Source: Thermoplasmata archaeon (GTDB lineage Archaea > Thermoplasmatota > Thermoplasmata > Lutacidiplasmatales > UBA184). From it: a stretch of DNA of 7,073 nucleotides. The notes under the pieces were generated by a model. That model was not told the origin of the DNA. It made no database searches and was given only the letters and a program-made list of their open reading frames with translations. A program made the translations under genes and the position numbers. Below, piece by piece: positions 1 to 5,396 of this stretch (positions within the stretch are counted from its first letter, which is position 1; every line of letters begins with the position of its first letter). The stretch spans positions 1 through 7,073 of the forward strand of contig JASHVP010000194.1 of NCBI GenBank assembly GCA_030044475.1. Reading direction: 5' to 3'.

Positions 1-661
1 CGGCCCGGGCGCTCGCCCGGGCGTTGATCCGCCGGAACGGGTCGCTCGGTGCGGCCAGACGCAACCCGAAGAACTCTCCGCTCGAGCTGACGTACCGGGA
101 CGGGGTCTCCCCCGGGACCGCGAGCGTGTGCTCGAGCCGGATGGCGCCGAGCTCGAGGAGCTCGGGCGGGTACCGCTCGACCAACAGCGGGGCTCCGTCG
201 ACGGCGACGGGGCGTTCCACCAGCCCGAGCGGGTCCCGCCACGTGACCGTGGGCGGCACGATCCGGGCGATGGTGGGCTCCGGCGCGGTCAGCCGCAACG
301 TCCCGCGGATCGACTCGGCGTCGCGTCGCGTCTCGAACGGCCCCGCGAGCCGCAGGCCCGACGGCGGCGCGAGGGCCAGCTCGAGGTCGGCGGCCATCGA
401 GGCGGGCTCCGGGACCAACGAGAGGTCGACGTTCACCTGGGGCCCCGCGCCGGCCGCCTCCCAGCGAAGCGAGGCGCGGGCCGCGCGTCGCGGCCCCGCC
501 AGAGCGGCCGCGAGCGGCGCGACGAGCAGGGGGATGGCGAGGAAGATCGGGACCGGCGTCCGTCGGGCGATCCCGGCCCCGAACAACAGGACCGCCGCGG
601 CGATCAGGAGCAGGGTTCGGGGGCGCCAGACGAGCCCCGGTGCGGCCGGTGGCTCGCTCAC
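1..661 (-). CDS. DUF58 domain protein, C-terminus beyond left edge
   Basis: This partial gene gives 220 codons before the left edge, with no stop. It starts at a GTG whose last two bases overlap the TGA of the preceding gene (GTGA), a sign of translational coupling. Residues 17-31 and 36-56 form two closely spaced hydrophobic helices separated by an Arg-Arg turn. They are followed by a beta-rich, Val/Leu/Pro-rich region of about 130 residues. At residues 195-220 comes the DUF58 signature: GEFFGLR, then Pro-Ser-Asp-Pro, then RRINARASARA. Family members usually show a Trp in the 'I(D/N)W(K)xSAR' part; here that position is Ala. DUF58 proteins are membrane-anchored, often have a VWA-like fold, and occur with MoxR AAA+ ATPases and DUF4129 proteins. 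Their biochemical role is poorly defined; envelope or complex maturation is usually proposed. The rest of DUF58 should lie to the left. The family call is firm; the function is not. Confidence 0.85.
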   Translation of the reverse strand, partial: MSEPPAAPGLVWRPRTLLLIAAAVLLFGAGIARRTPVPIFLAIPLLVAPLAAALAGPRRAARASLRWEAAGAGPQVNVDLSLVPEPASMAADLELALAPPSGLRLAGPFETRRDAESIRGTLRLTAPEPTIARIVPPTVTWRDPLGLVERPVAVDGAPLLVERYPPELLELGAIRLEHTLAVPGETPSRYVSSSGEFFGLRLAAPSDPFRRINARASARA

Positions 662-1089
662 GAGCCGGCCTCGAGCTCCGCCACCCGGTCCCGGACGTAG
701 GCGACGAACGCGTCGTGCGGGAGCGCCGCGATCCGTTCGAGGTCGTCGGGGCGGTGGCTCGGGAGGTGCGGGTTTCGCACCGAACGGTCGATCTGGTCGA
801 GCAGGAGGACCAGTTCCTCCCGGTCGAACCGGCTCCCGTCGAGCGCGGGCAACGACCCGCCGGACGACGGGACGCTGCCGGACCCGGTGACGGCCGTGGG
901 GAGACCGGGCGAGCCCCGCGGGGCCCGCGACCCGCTCCGCCAGCCGTCCAGGACCATCACGGCGCCGAGCGTCGCGGCGCCCACGGCCGCCGGCAGCGCG
1001 ATGGCGAGGTTCGGCCCGGCCCAGATGGCGAGCGCGGCGACGCCCAAGGCGGCGAGGAGCAGCGCGAGGAACGACCCGGAGAGGCTCAT
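658..1089 (-). CDS. Small two-helix membrane protein in DUF4129-DUF58 operon
   Basis: The protein has 143 residues and I do not recognise its family. It begins with two hydrophobic helices at about residues 5-23 and 27-48. A Gly/Ser/Pro-rich linker (about 51-82) follows, then a charged, probably helical C-terminal domain (86-141) with the segment FDREELVLLLDQIDRS. Its ATG overlaps the TGA of the DUF4129 gene (ATGA), and its own TGA overlaps the GTG of the DUF58 gene. The three genes are therefore very likely one coupled translation unit. Position and size recall the small two-helix proteins found between DUF4129 and DUF58 genes in haloarchaeal clusters, but I cannot confirm homology. A scaffold or partner role for the neighbouring membrane proteins is inference. 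Confidence 0.8.
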   Translation of the reverse strand: MSLSGSFLALLLAALGVAALAIWAGPNLAIALPAAVGAATLGAVMVLDGWRSGSRAPRGSPGLPTAVTGSGSVPSSGGSLPALDGSRFDREELVLLLDQIDRSVRNPHLPSHRPDDLERIAALPHDAFVAYVRDRVAELEAGS

Positions 1090-1976
1090 GCCGGGGGACC
1101 CCGGCGGTCGAGGTCCCGGAGCGCCGCGCGGATCGCCCGCTGCGCCCGGTCGGCCGCCTCGGCCCCCATCGGATGGGTCGAGTATCGGGCCTCCTCGAAC
1201 AACCGGGTCAGGTCCTCCGCGTCGTGCGGGCCGACCCCGAGGTGGACCAGGTGCTGGATCCGGATCTCTTCGGGCGTCGCGACCTCAACGTCGCCGACCA
1301 TCGAGCTGACCCGGGAGAGGAGCCGCCCGTAGAGGGCGAGGATCGTCGACCGGGGGTCGGCGCCGTCCGCCAACGCCGACTCGGCCTGGACGAGAGCGGA
1401 GCGGGCGGCGGCCGACGAGGGGGGGGACGGGCCGCGGGATCGCCCGGACGAGCCGAGCCGCCGCCCGAGCAGGGAGCCTCCCACCGCCGCGACGAACGCT
1501 CCGACTAAGACGAACAGCAGGACGTCCCCGGCCCACGGCGGGAACGTCCAGAAGCTGAGGGTGCCCCCCGTACCGTTGATCGTCCCGGAGCTGTTGGTCG
1601 GCGGCGTCGAGTTCGTCGTCGTGTTCGTTCCGGAACTGGTCCCCCCGCTCGTAACCTGGGACCCGCCGAGAAAATGGGACAGGACCACGAACCCGATGAG
1701 GAGCAGGATGCCGATGAGGATCGAGAGGACGATCTGGTTCGGCACCATCGCCGTGGGCCCCGTCGCCCGCTGGGCGAGCAGGATGACCACGAACGCGACG
1801 AACAGCCCGAGGACCGGAAGGGCGACGATCCAGAACGGCAGAATCACCTCCGTAGCCGGCGCCTGGTTCGGGGCGTGCGACGGCGCGGTCGCCAGGACCG
1901 TCGCGGCGATCCCCCCGCCCACGGCGACGAGCAGGAGCGCCAGCAGCAGCCAGCTGCCCCGTCCCCCGACGGCCAC
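1086..1976 (-). CDS. DUF4129 domain membrane protein
   Basis: The protein has 296 residues. Helices lie at about 9-31, 44-68, 80-104 and 150-171. Between the third and fourth is a Ser/Thr/Asn/Gly-rich linker (106-139) with four N-X-S/T sequons (Asn118, 122, 128, 134). Arg-rich stretches after helices 2 and 4 predict a cytoplasmic N-terminus and C-terminus, with the linker outside. Residues 190-290 form a DUF4129 domain: ALYGRLLSRV, then TPEEIRIQ, LTRLFEEARYS, and a final Ala/Arg helix. In many prokaryotes DUF4129 is fused to transglutaminase-like proteins or encoded beside DUF58 and MoxR genes; here the transglutaminase part is absent. The GTG start is preceded by a strong TATA box about 35 bp upstream and a short G-rich leader. 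It is the first gene of the operon with the two downstream genes. The family call is good; the function is unknown. Confidence 0.85.
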   Translation of the reverse strand: MAVGGRGSWLLLALLLVAVGGGIAATVLATAPSHAPNQAPATEVILPFWIVALPVLGLFVAFVVILLAQRATGPTAMVPNQIVLSILIGILLLIGFVVLSHFLGGSQVTSGGTSSGTNTTTNSTPPTNSSGTINGTGGTLSFWTFPPWAGDVLLFVLVGAFVAAVGGSLLGRRLGSSGRSRGPSPPSSAAARSALVQAESALADGADPRSTILALYGRLLSRVSSMVGDVEVATPEEIRIQHLVHLGVGPHDAEDLTRLFEEARYSTHPMGAEAADRAQRAIRAALRDLDRRGPPA

Positions 1977-2008
1977 GGTCCCCCGTCCTCGCGAGGCCCC
2001 GGTCGGGC

Positions 2009-2022
2009 GATATACCCTTCCC
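2009..2022 (-). promoter_or_regulatory. TATA/BRE promoter of the DUF4129-DUF58 operon
   Basis: On the minus strand a purine-rich BRE-like GGGGAAGG precedes GTATATC (TATA at 2009-2015), in the 46-bp gap after the acetyltransferase stop. A start site about 26 bp downstream (near 1985) would leave a leader of about 10 nt before the GTG at 1976. A perfect 10-bp palindrome, CCTCGCGAGG (1987-1996), lies just upstream of that point and could be an operator; this is speculative. Confidence 0.65.
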
Positions 2023-2919
2023 CTACGCGGTCGGCGGGTTCGCCGGCGGGCCGACGGGTTTCGACAGGAAGTACACGCTCCGCCGTTCGTGGTTCGCCGT
2101 CGAGACGACCGCGAAGTCGTCGACCGCGTACCCCGCGTCGAACGATGCCCGGAACGCGTCCCGGACCGCGTGGCGCCAGGTCCGCAGGGACTTCGGTTCG
2201 TGCTCCCGGACGGCGGCGAGGTCGAACGGGATCTCGAGGTGCGCGGACGGTCCCGACGGCTCCTCGACCGCGGTCGGGATCCGGAGACCGCTCTCCCCCT
2301 GGTCGGTCGTCACGACCCGGAACGACCGCTCGAACCGGGCCCGGTCTTCCGCGGGAGACCGAGGCGGGGCGTTCAGGCGAGCCTCGACCGCGGGGGAGGC
2401 GATCGACCAGACCGTGAGGAGCCGGTCTGTCTCGAGCCCCCGGTTCGCCCCGTCCGACATCTGTCCGTAGTAGTGCGGGAGGTACTTCCGGGGGACGCTG
2501 CCGAGCCGTCGGACGTTGAGGAACGCGTTCCGGCTCACCAGCGGGTCGAACGTCCAGCGGACCTCCGCGAGGCCGAGCTTCGTGACCTCGTCGCGCTGGT
2601 ACAGCTTGAGCCGGAACCCGAGGTGATGGTTCTGGTACTCCGGCCGGACCATCAGCAGGTGGGAGTAGTGGTAGAGGGCCGCCCCGTCCCAGCCGAGGAA
2701 CGAGACCGCGGCGCCGGCGAGGTAGATGTCCGCGAACGCCCCGAGGACGAGGCCTCCGTTGTCCTGGAGCGCTCGCTGGAGGGAGGTCGGCATCCCCCCC
2801 GGGGAGGAGGTCCCGAACGCCGCCGACAGGAGCTCCTCGACCTGACGGAACTCCTCGGGCTTCTCCAACCGGCGGAGGCGGAACCCTTCGATGCGACCGT
2901 CGACCCCGGCGGACGCCAC
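2023..2919 (-). CDS. GNAT-superfamily acetyltransferase, COG3375 type
   Basis: The protein has 298 residues and is predicted to be cytoplasmic. The GNAT core spans about residues 12-170: an N-terminal helix region (20-36), strands around LVLGAFADIYLAGAAVSFLG, and the acyl-CoA motif MVRPEYQNHHLGFRLK at about 90-105. It then shows the segment typical of COG3375, VRWTFDPLVSRNAFLNVRRLG (starting near 120), followed by YYGQMSDGANRGLETDR (150-166). The C-terminal third (190-290) is a separate, less conserved region. Family members are annotated only as predicted acetyltransferases; the substrate is unknown. The usual (Q/R)xxGx(G/A) loop reads QNHHLG, with His in place of the first Gly. The start is a GTG with a TATA-like element about 25 bp upstream, consistent with leaderless translation; the next in-frame triplets upstream offer no start before a stop. 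It appears to be monocistronic. Confidence 0.88.
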   Translation of the reverse strand: MASAGVDGRIEGFRLRRLEKPEEFRQVEELLSAAFGTSSPGGMPTSLQRALQDNGGLVLGAFADIYLAGAAVSFLGWDGAALYHYSHLLMVRPEYQNHHLGFRLKLYQRDEVTKLGLAEVRWTFDPLVSRNAFLNVRRLGSVPRKYLPHYYGQMSDGANRGLETDRLLTVWSIASPAVEARLNAPPRSPAEDRARFERSFRVVTTDQGESGLRIPTAVEEPSGPSAHLEIPFDLAAVREHEPKSLRTWRHAVRDAFRASFDAGYAVDDFAVVSTANHERRSVYFLSKPVGPPANPPTA

Positions 2920-2938
2920 CTCCCGCCGACGGGCGGGC

Positions 2939-2948
2939 GATACTTAAC
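2939..2948 (-). promoter_or_regulatory. TATA box of the acetyltransferase gene
   Basis: The minus strand reads GTTAAGTATC here, an AT-rich island in very GC-rich DNA. Its centre lies about 25 bp from the GTG at 2919. This places the transcription start at or next to the start codon, as in leaderless archaeal mRNAs. Confidence 0.6.
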
Positions 2949-2965
2949 GCGGGCGCGCCGAGCGC

Positions 2966-3391
2966 CTACCGACGGACCCGAAGCTCCGCCCGCTTCTGGT
3001 CGTACCGGATCTCGTCGTTCGGCGTGAGGTCCCAGAGAAGGTCCTCGAGCTCCGGGATGTTCCGCAGGAACTCGGCCTTGCTCTTCGTCAGCATCAGGTG
3101 CTCGAACTTCCGGCGGGCAACGTAGTACGCTCCCACGAGGTACGCCCCAACGATCGCGACGATCGGCCCGACGACGATGAAGACCAGGTTGTAGTTCGCG
3201 TTCGGCGTGTCCGTCACCGAATTGATCGTCGGGAACGGGGGGGTGCTGTTGAGCGGGGTGAAGTACCCGATCGCGAGGATGCTCAGGAACACCCCGATCA
3301 CGAAGACCACGAGGGAGACGATCTCGCGGTGCACGCGGAAGCCGTGGCGGAGCTGCTGGGAGAACGTCCGCGTGGCGGAATCCGATGGCAT
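2966..3391 (-). CDS. Small two-helix membrane protein with charged cytoplasmic tail
   Basis: The protein has 141 residues. A basic N-terminus (RTFSQQLRHGFRVHR) leads into helix 1 (about 22-44). An outside loop (45-66) contains one N-S-T sequon at Asn48, and helix 2 covers 67-90. A 50-residue tail follows, beginning RRKFEHLM and containing EFLRNIPELEDLLWDL and a very basic end. Positive residues flank the inner side of both helices, so both ends should be cytoplasmic. It resembles the short two-helix archaeal proteins grouped as DUF3198, with a similar 'FLRN-x-x-ELE' tail, but this is from memory and not secure. The ATG sits about 27 bp from a TATA-like box, so the gene is probably leaderless and transcribed separately from the gene upstream. 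Function is unknown. Confidence 0.78.
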   Translation of the reverse strand: MPSDSATRTFSQQLRHGFRVHREIVSLVVFVIGVFLSILAIGYFTPLNSTPPFPTINSVTDTPNANYNLVFIVVGPIVAIVGAYLVGAYYVARRKFEHLMLTKSKAEFLRNIPELEDLLWDLTPNDEIRYDQKRAELRVRR

Positions 3392-3413
3392 CCGGTCGGC
3401 GGGAGGTCGTCGG

Positions 3414-3421
3414 CCTTATCA
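3414..3421 (-). promoter_or_regulatory. TATA box of the small two-helix protein
   Basis: The minus strand reads TGATAAGG within the 32-bp gap between two genes. It nearly touches the stop codon of the upstream gene. The centre-to-ATG distance is about 27 bp, matching leaderless initiation at 3391. Confidence 0.6.
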
Positions 3422-3423
3422 AC

Positions 3424-4215
3424 CTACCGAAGCGGGGCGATTCCCCCCGCCTCGGGCCCCCCGGGAGCCTCCGCCGGGGTCCGGCGGTAGGTCCGCGCCC
3501 GTTCGGACGGCGGCGCCGGCGGTGGGGCGCCCGGAGGGGGGATCGTCGCGAGCATCGCCCGGAGGCGCTGGTAGATGAGCCAGCCGCCGAGCAACGCCAC
3601 GATCGCTCCCCCGAAGGCGGCGGCCTCGCCCCCGAGCGGGCCGAGCCCGATCAGGAAGAAGCCGAACCCTCCGACGAGGAGCCCGGAGAAGGGCCCTCCG
3701 CCCGACCGCCCGGTGTGCGGCCGCGGCGGGAGCGAGAGGAGCGCGCCCGCCACCTCCAGCATCAGGATCGCGGCCGACTGGACCAGCACGAGGGCGATTC
3801 CCGTCGCCCCGATCCCCGTACCGCTGAGGTACTGCGCGACGATCGCGAGCGCCAGGATCCCGCCGATCGCCGCCCGATAGCCGAGCGCGTAGAACGGGGA
3901 GCTCTCGCTGTGGCCCCAGTACCGGGAGCGGAGGAGCCCCCACTGGGCCACCTCCGTCCCGCCCAGGAGCGCCACGAGGAAGATCGCCGCGCCCGGGAGC
4001 GCGCCGTTCGCCATCGAGTCGAGGAACAGGACGAGGGCGACCGCGAGCGGCACCCCGACGAACAGCCCCGCGGTGTACGCGAAGACCTCGCGCCGCTCGT
4101 CGAACAGGGTCGCCGGTACCTGGGGGGTCGCGTACTTGCCGACCTCCCAGTAGACGAACCCGCCCGAGAGCGCGACGCCGACGAGCGCGCCGAGCGACAG
4201 CGAAGGGACGACCAT
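3424..4215 (-). CDS. Unrecognised multi-pass membrane protein, about seven helices
   Basis: The protein has 263 residues and I do not recognise its family. Hydrophobic helices lie at about 5-24, 46-66, 74-92, 110-130, 136-161, 176-194 and 198-217. The C-terminal tail (220-263) is Pro/Ala-rich and contains basic residues (ERARTYRRT). The loop between helices 3 and 4 is polar, with RSRYWGHSESSPFYALGYR, the most distinctive and probably conserved stretch. Helix 3 contains Glu in TEVAQWG. The gene starts 2 nt after the trmI stop, without a promoter of its own, and has a weak Shine-Dalgarno-like GGAAGG inside the end of trmI. It should be co-transcribed with trmI. No transporter or enzyme signature is visible, so function is left open. 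Confidence 0.8.
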   Translation of the reverse strand: MVVPSLSLGALVGVALSGGFVYWEVGKYATPQVPATLFDERREVFAYTAGLFVGVPLAVALVLFLDSMANGALPGAAIFLVALLGGTEVAQWGLLRSRYWGHSESSPFYALGYRAAIGGILALAIVAQYLSGTGIGATGIALVLVQSAAILMLEVAGALLSLPPRPHTGRSGGGPFSGLLVGGFGFFLIGLGPLGGEAAAFGGAIVALLGGWLIYQRLRAMLATIPPPGAPPPAPPSERARTYRRTPAEAPGGPEAGGIAPLR

Positions 4216-4217
4216 CC

Positions 4218-4988
4218 TCAGTCGACCTTCCGGCCGGCGGCCAGGAACCCGGTGTGGCCGAGCATCTCGAAGTCGGGCCGGGTACCGCCGTCGCCGACGT
4301 GGAGCGACCGCTCGAGCAGCTCGACCGCCCGCACCTCATCGAACCCGAGGGTGCGAAGGCCCCGGACGGTCTTCTCGAGCTGGTTGTACGTCGGGGTGTA
4401 CGTCGCGACGTACCCGCCCGGCACCAAGGCTCCGCGGGAGGACGGCAGGACCTCCCACGGCTCGGGCAGGTCGAGCAGGACGCTCGTGAGCTCCGTCGCG
4501 TCGAGTCCGTCCTTGCCGACGTCGCGCTCCACGAACGTGACCCGGCCTTCGAGGCCGCACCGGCGGACGTTCACGCGCGCGGTCTCCAGGAAGTCGCTGC
4601 GCCGGTCGTAGGAGGTCACGTGCCCGGCCGGGCCGACCGCCATCGCGAGCGCGATCGTCAGAGCGCCGCTGCCGGACCCGGCCTCGGCGACCCGGCCCCC
4701 GGGGGCGACGCCGGCCAGGTAGAGCAACTGGGCCGCGTCCTTCGGGGTGACGATCTGGGCCCCCCGGTGCATGCTCCCATACAGGTCGGAGAGCGACGGG
4801 CGCACCGCCCGGTACGGGACCTCCAGCCAGGTCACGGTGCCCCCCGGCGGGCGACCGATCTGGTCCGTGAGGTCGAGAACGCCGTACTCCTCGATCCGCT
4901 GGGGACCCTTCGCGAGGCGGACGAGGATCGGCGGGACGCCCTGGCGCTTGAGGACGAGCGTGTCCCCCTCGGCCCAGACCTCGGGCAC
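4218..4988 (-). CDS. trmI: tRNA (adenine-57/58-N1)-methyltransferase TrmI
   Basis: TrmI uses S-adenosylmethionine to make 1-methyladenosine in the T-loop of tRNA. Archaeal enzymes modify A58 and often A57 as well. With the GTG start chosen here the protein has 256 residues, close to archaeal homologues. An N-terminal beta domain (about 1-75) is followed by GAQIVTPKDAA, the SAM-binding motif VAEAGSGSGALT (near 100), the acidic strand end TSYDRR, the catalytic-region DLPEP (173-177), VPGGYVATYTPTYNQ, and the C-terminal TRPDFEMLGHTGFL. Homologues have matching blocks, including a closing RPRT...HTG. The frame stays open upstream to a TTG at 5036, but a TATA-like TTATTA lies within that extension. 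A GGGAGGTG Shine-Dalgarno motif sits 5 nt before the GTG at 4988, so I prefer this start. The downstream membrane protein follows after 2 nt. Confidence 0.93.
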   Translation of the reverse strand: MPEVWAEGDTLVLKRQGVPPILVRLAKGPQRIEEYGVLDLTDQIGRPPGGTVTWLEVPYRAVRPSLSDLYGSMHRGAQIVTPKDAAQLLYLAGVAPGGRVAEAGSGSGALTIALAMAVGPAGHVTSYDRRSDFLETARVNVRRCGLEGRVTFVERDVGKDGLDATELTSVLLDLPEPWEVLPSSRGALVPGGYVATYTPTYNQLEKTVRGLRTLGFDEVRAVELLERSLHVGDGGTRPDFEMLGHTGFLAAGRKVD

Positions 4989-4991
4989 GGC

Positions 4992-4999
4992 CACCTCCC
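4992..4999 (-). promoter_or_regulatory. Ribosome binding site deciding the trmI start
   Basis: The minus strand reads GGGAGGTG here. Its GGAGG core ends 5 nt before the GTG at 4988, which is good spacing for an archaeal Shine-Dalgarno site. A second GTG at 4994 overlaps the motif itself and is a poorer start. Confidence 0.6.
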
Positions 5000-5024
5000 G
5001 GCCGGGTCCTACGTCGCTCCCGCC

Positions 5025-5031
5025 GTAATAA
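5025..5031 (-). promoter_or_regulatory. TATA box of trmI
   Basis: The minus strand reads TTATTAC, preceded by a G-rich GGGTTGGG that could act as the BRE. A start site about 26 bp downstream (near 5002) would leave a 14-nt leader holding the Shine-Dalgarno motif. This supports the downstream GTG rather than the upstream TTG, which would overlap the TATA box. Confidence 0.55.
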
Positions 5032-5036
5032 CCCAA

Positions 5037-5190
5037 CCCTCTCGCCCTTCCGACGACGCCGCCGGGCGAACCCCCGAGCGCGCGGCGCGCGGTGCCTTTA
5101 AGCGGAGACCCCTTCTCGGGGTGGACCGCGCGGTCTCCGGGGCCGGATCAGCGGTCCGGAGCGCGAGGATTGAACACGACGGGGCCGAAT
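5037..5190. other. Divergent trmI/tRNA-Gly intergenic region, hairpin-prone
   Basis: No coding region is supported here. The stretch holds a plus-strand TATA-like TTTAAG (5097-5102) and several overlapping inverted repeats. These are GGAGACC (5104-5110) with GGTCTCC (5132-5138); the perfect 12-bp palindrome GACCGCGCGGTC (5124-5135); GGACCGC (5123-5129) with GCGGTCC (5151-5157); and TCCG-GGGC-CGGA (5136-5147). They could fold in competing ways. From 5158 to 5190 the sequence is less structured and leads directly into the tRNA. Confidence 0.5.
5095..5103 (+). promoter_or_regulatory. Possible tRNA-Gly promoter (TATA-like CCTTTAAGC)
   Basis: TTTAAG is the only clear AT-rich TATA-like element upstream of the tRNA on the plus strand. 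A start about 26 bp downstream (near 5125) would give a 5' leader of about 65 nt to be removed by RNase P, long for an archaeal tRNA. The region expected for a short-leader promoter (near 5165) has only a weak GGATTGAAC. The element is nearly symmetric and could also be read on the minus strand, far upstream of trmI. Confidence 0.4.
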
Positions 5191-5264
5191 GCGGGCATAG
5201 TGTAGTCTGGTTATCACATAGGCTTGCCAAGCCTATAACTCGGGTTCAAATCCCGGTGCCCGCA
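5191..5264 (+). tRNA. tRNA-Gly (anticodon GCC)
   Basis: A complete 74-nt cloverleaf can be drawn. The acceptor stem GCGGGCA (5191-5197) pairs with TGCCCGC (5257-5263), and the discriminator is A5264. The D arm spans 5200-5217 and contains GG in the loop; three D-stem pairs form and the fourth is T-T. The anticodon stem TAGGC (5219-5223) pairs with GCCTA (5231-5235) around the loop TTGCCAA, giving anticodon GCC at 5226-5228 for glycine GGC/GGU codons. The T stem TCGGG/CCCGG encloses TTCAAAT. CCA is not encoded and there is no intron. Bases A57 and A58, the targets of archaeal TrmI, are at 5248 and 5249. It is the only gene on the plus strand. Confidence 0.96.
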
Positions 5265-5396
5265 CCTCCGCCGGCCCCTCGGCCCGCTCCCGTCTTCGGG
5301 GTCGGTGGCTCCGCGAGCGGAAGGTCGACCGTCCGGCGCCGTTCCCACCTCGATCTCGCCTCCTCGGCGGGCTCGGGGACTCCGATTCGGTCGGCG
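5265..5396. other. Convergent spacer between tRNA-Gly and the DUF1648 gene
   Basis: I see no gene in these 132 bases. There are two short GC hairpins, CCCG-TCTT-CGGG (5289-5300) and TCCG-CGAG-CGGA (about 5310-5321), and a GGTCGACC palindrome near 5323. No oligo-T tract follows them, so archaeal termination here is only a possibility. Confidence 0.4.

Noticed and set aside
24..890. Plus-strand open frames over the left end
   Set aside because: They are antisense to the DUF58 gene and its upstream neighbour; their products are Arg/Ser-rich with no motif.
1419..1426. Run of eight G as a possible phase-variable or frameshift site
   Set aside because: The DUF4129 frame passes through it intact, with recognisable sequence on both sides; it encodes a Pro-Pro in a linker.
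1561..3027. 488-residue plus-strand open frame
   Set aside because: Its product is low-complexity Arg/Pro/Gly-rich and it is antisense to the DUF4129 and acetyltransferase genes, both of which have recognisable domains. It is a by-product of high GC.
5191..5264. tRNA-Gly as an integration (attachment) site
   Set aside because: No repeat of the tRNA 3' end and no integrase or other mobile gene was seen in the window.
5289..5321. Terminator hairpins after the tRNA
   Set aside because: The stems are only four base pairs and no T-tract follows, so they are mentioned only as part of the spacer.
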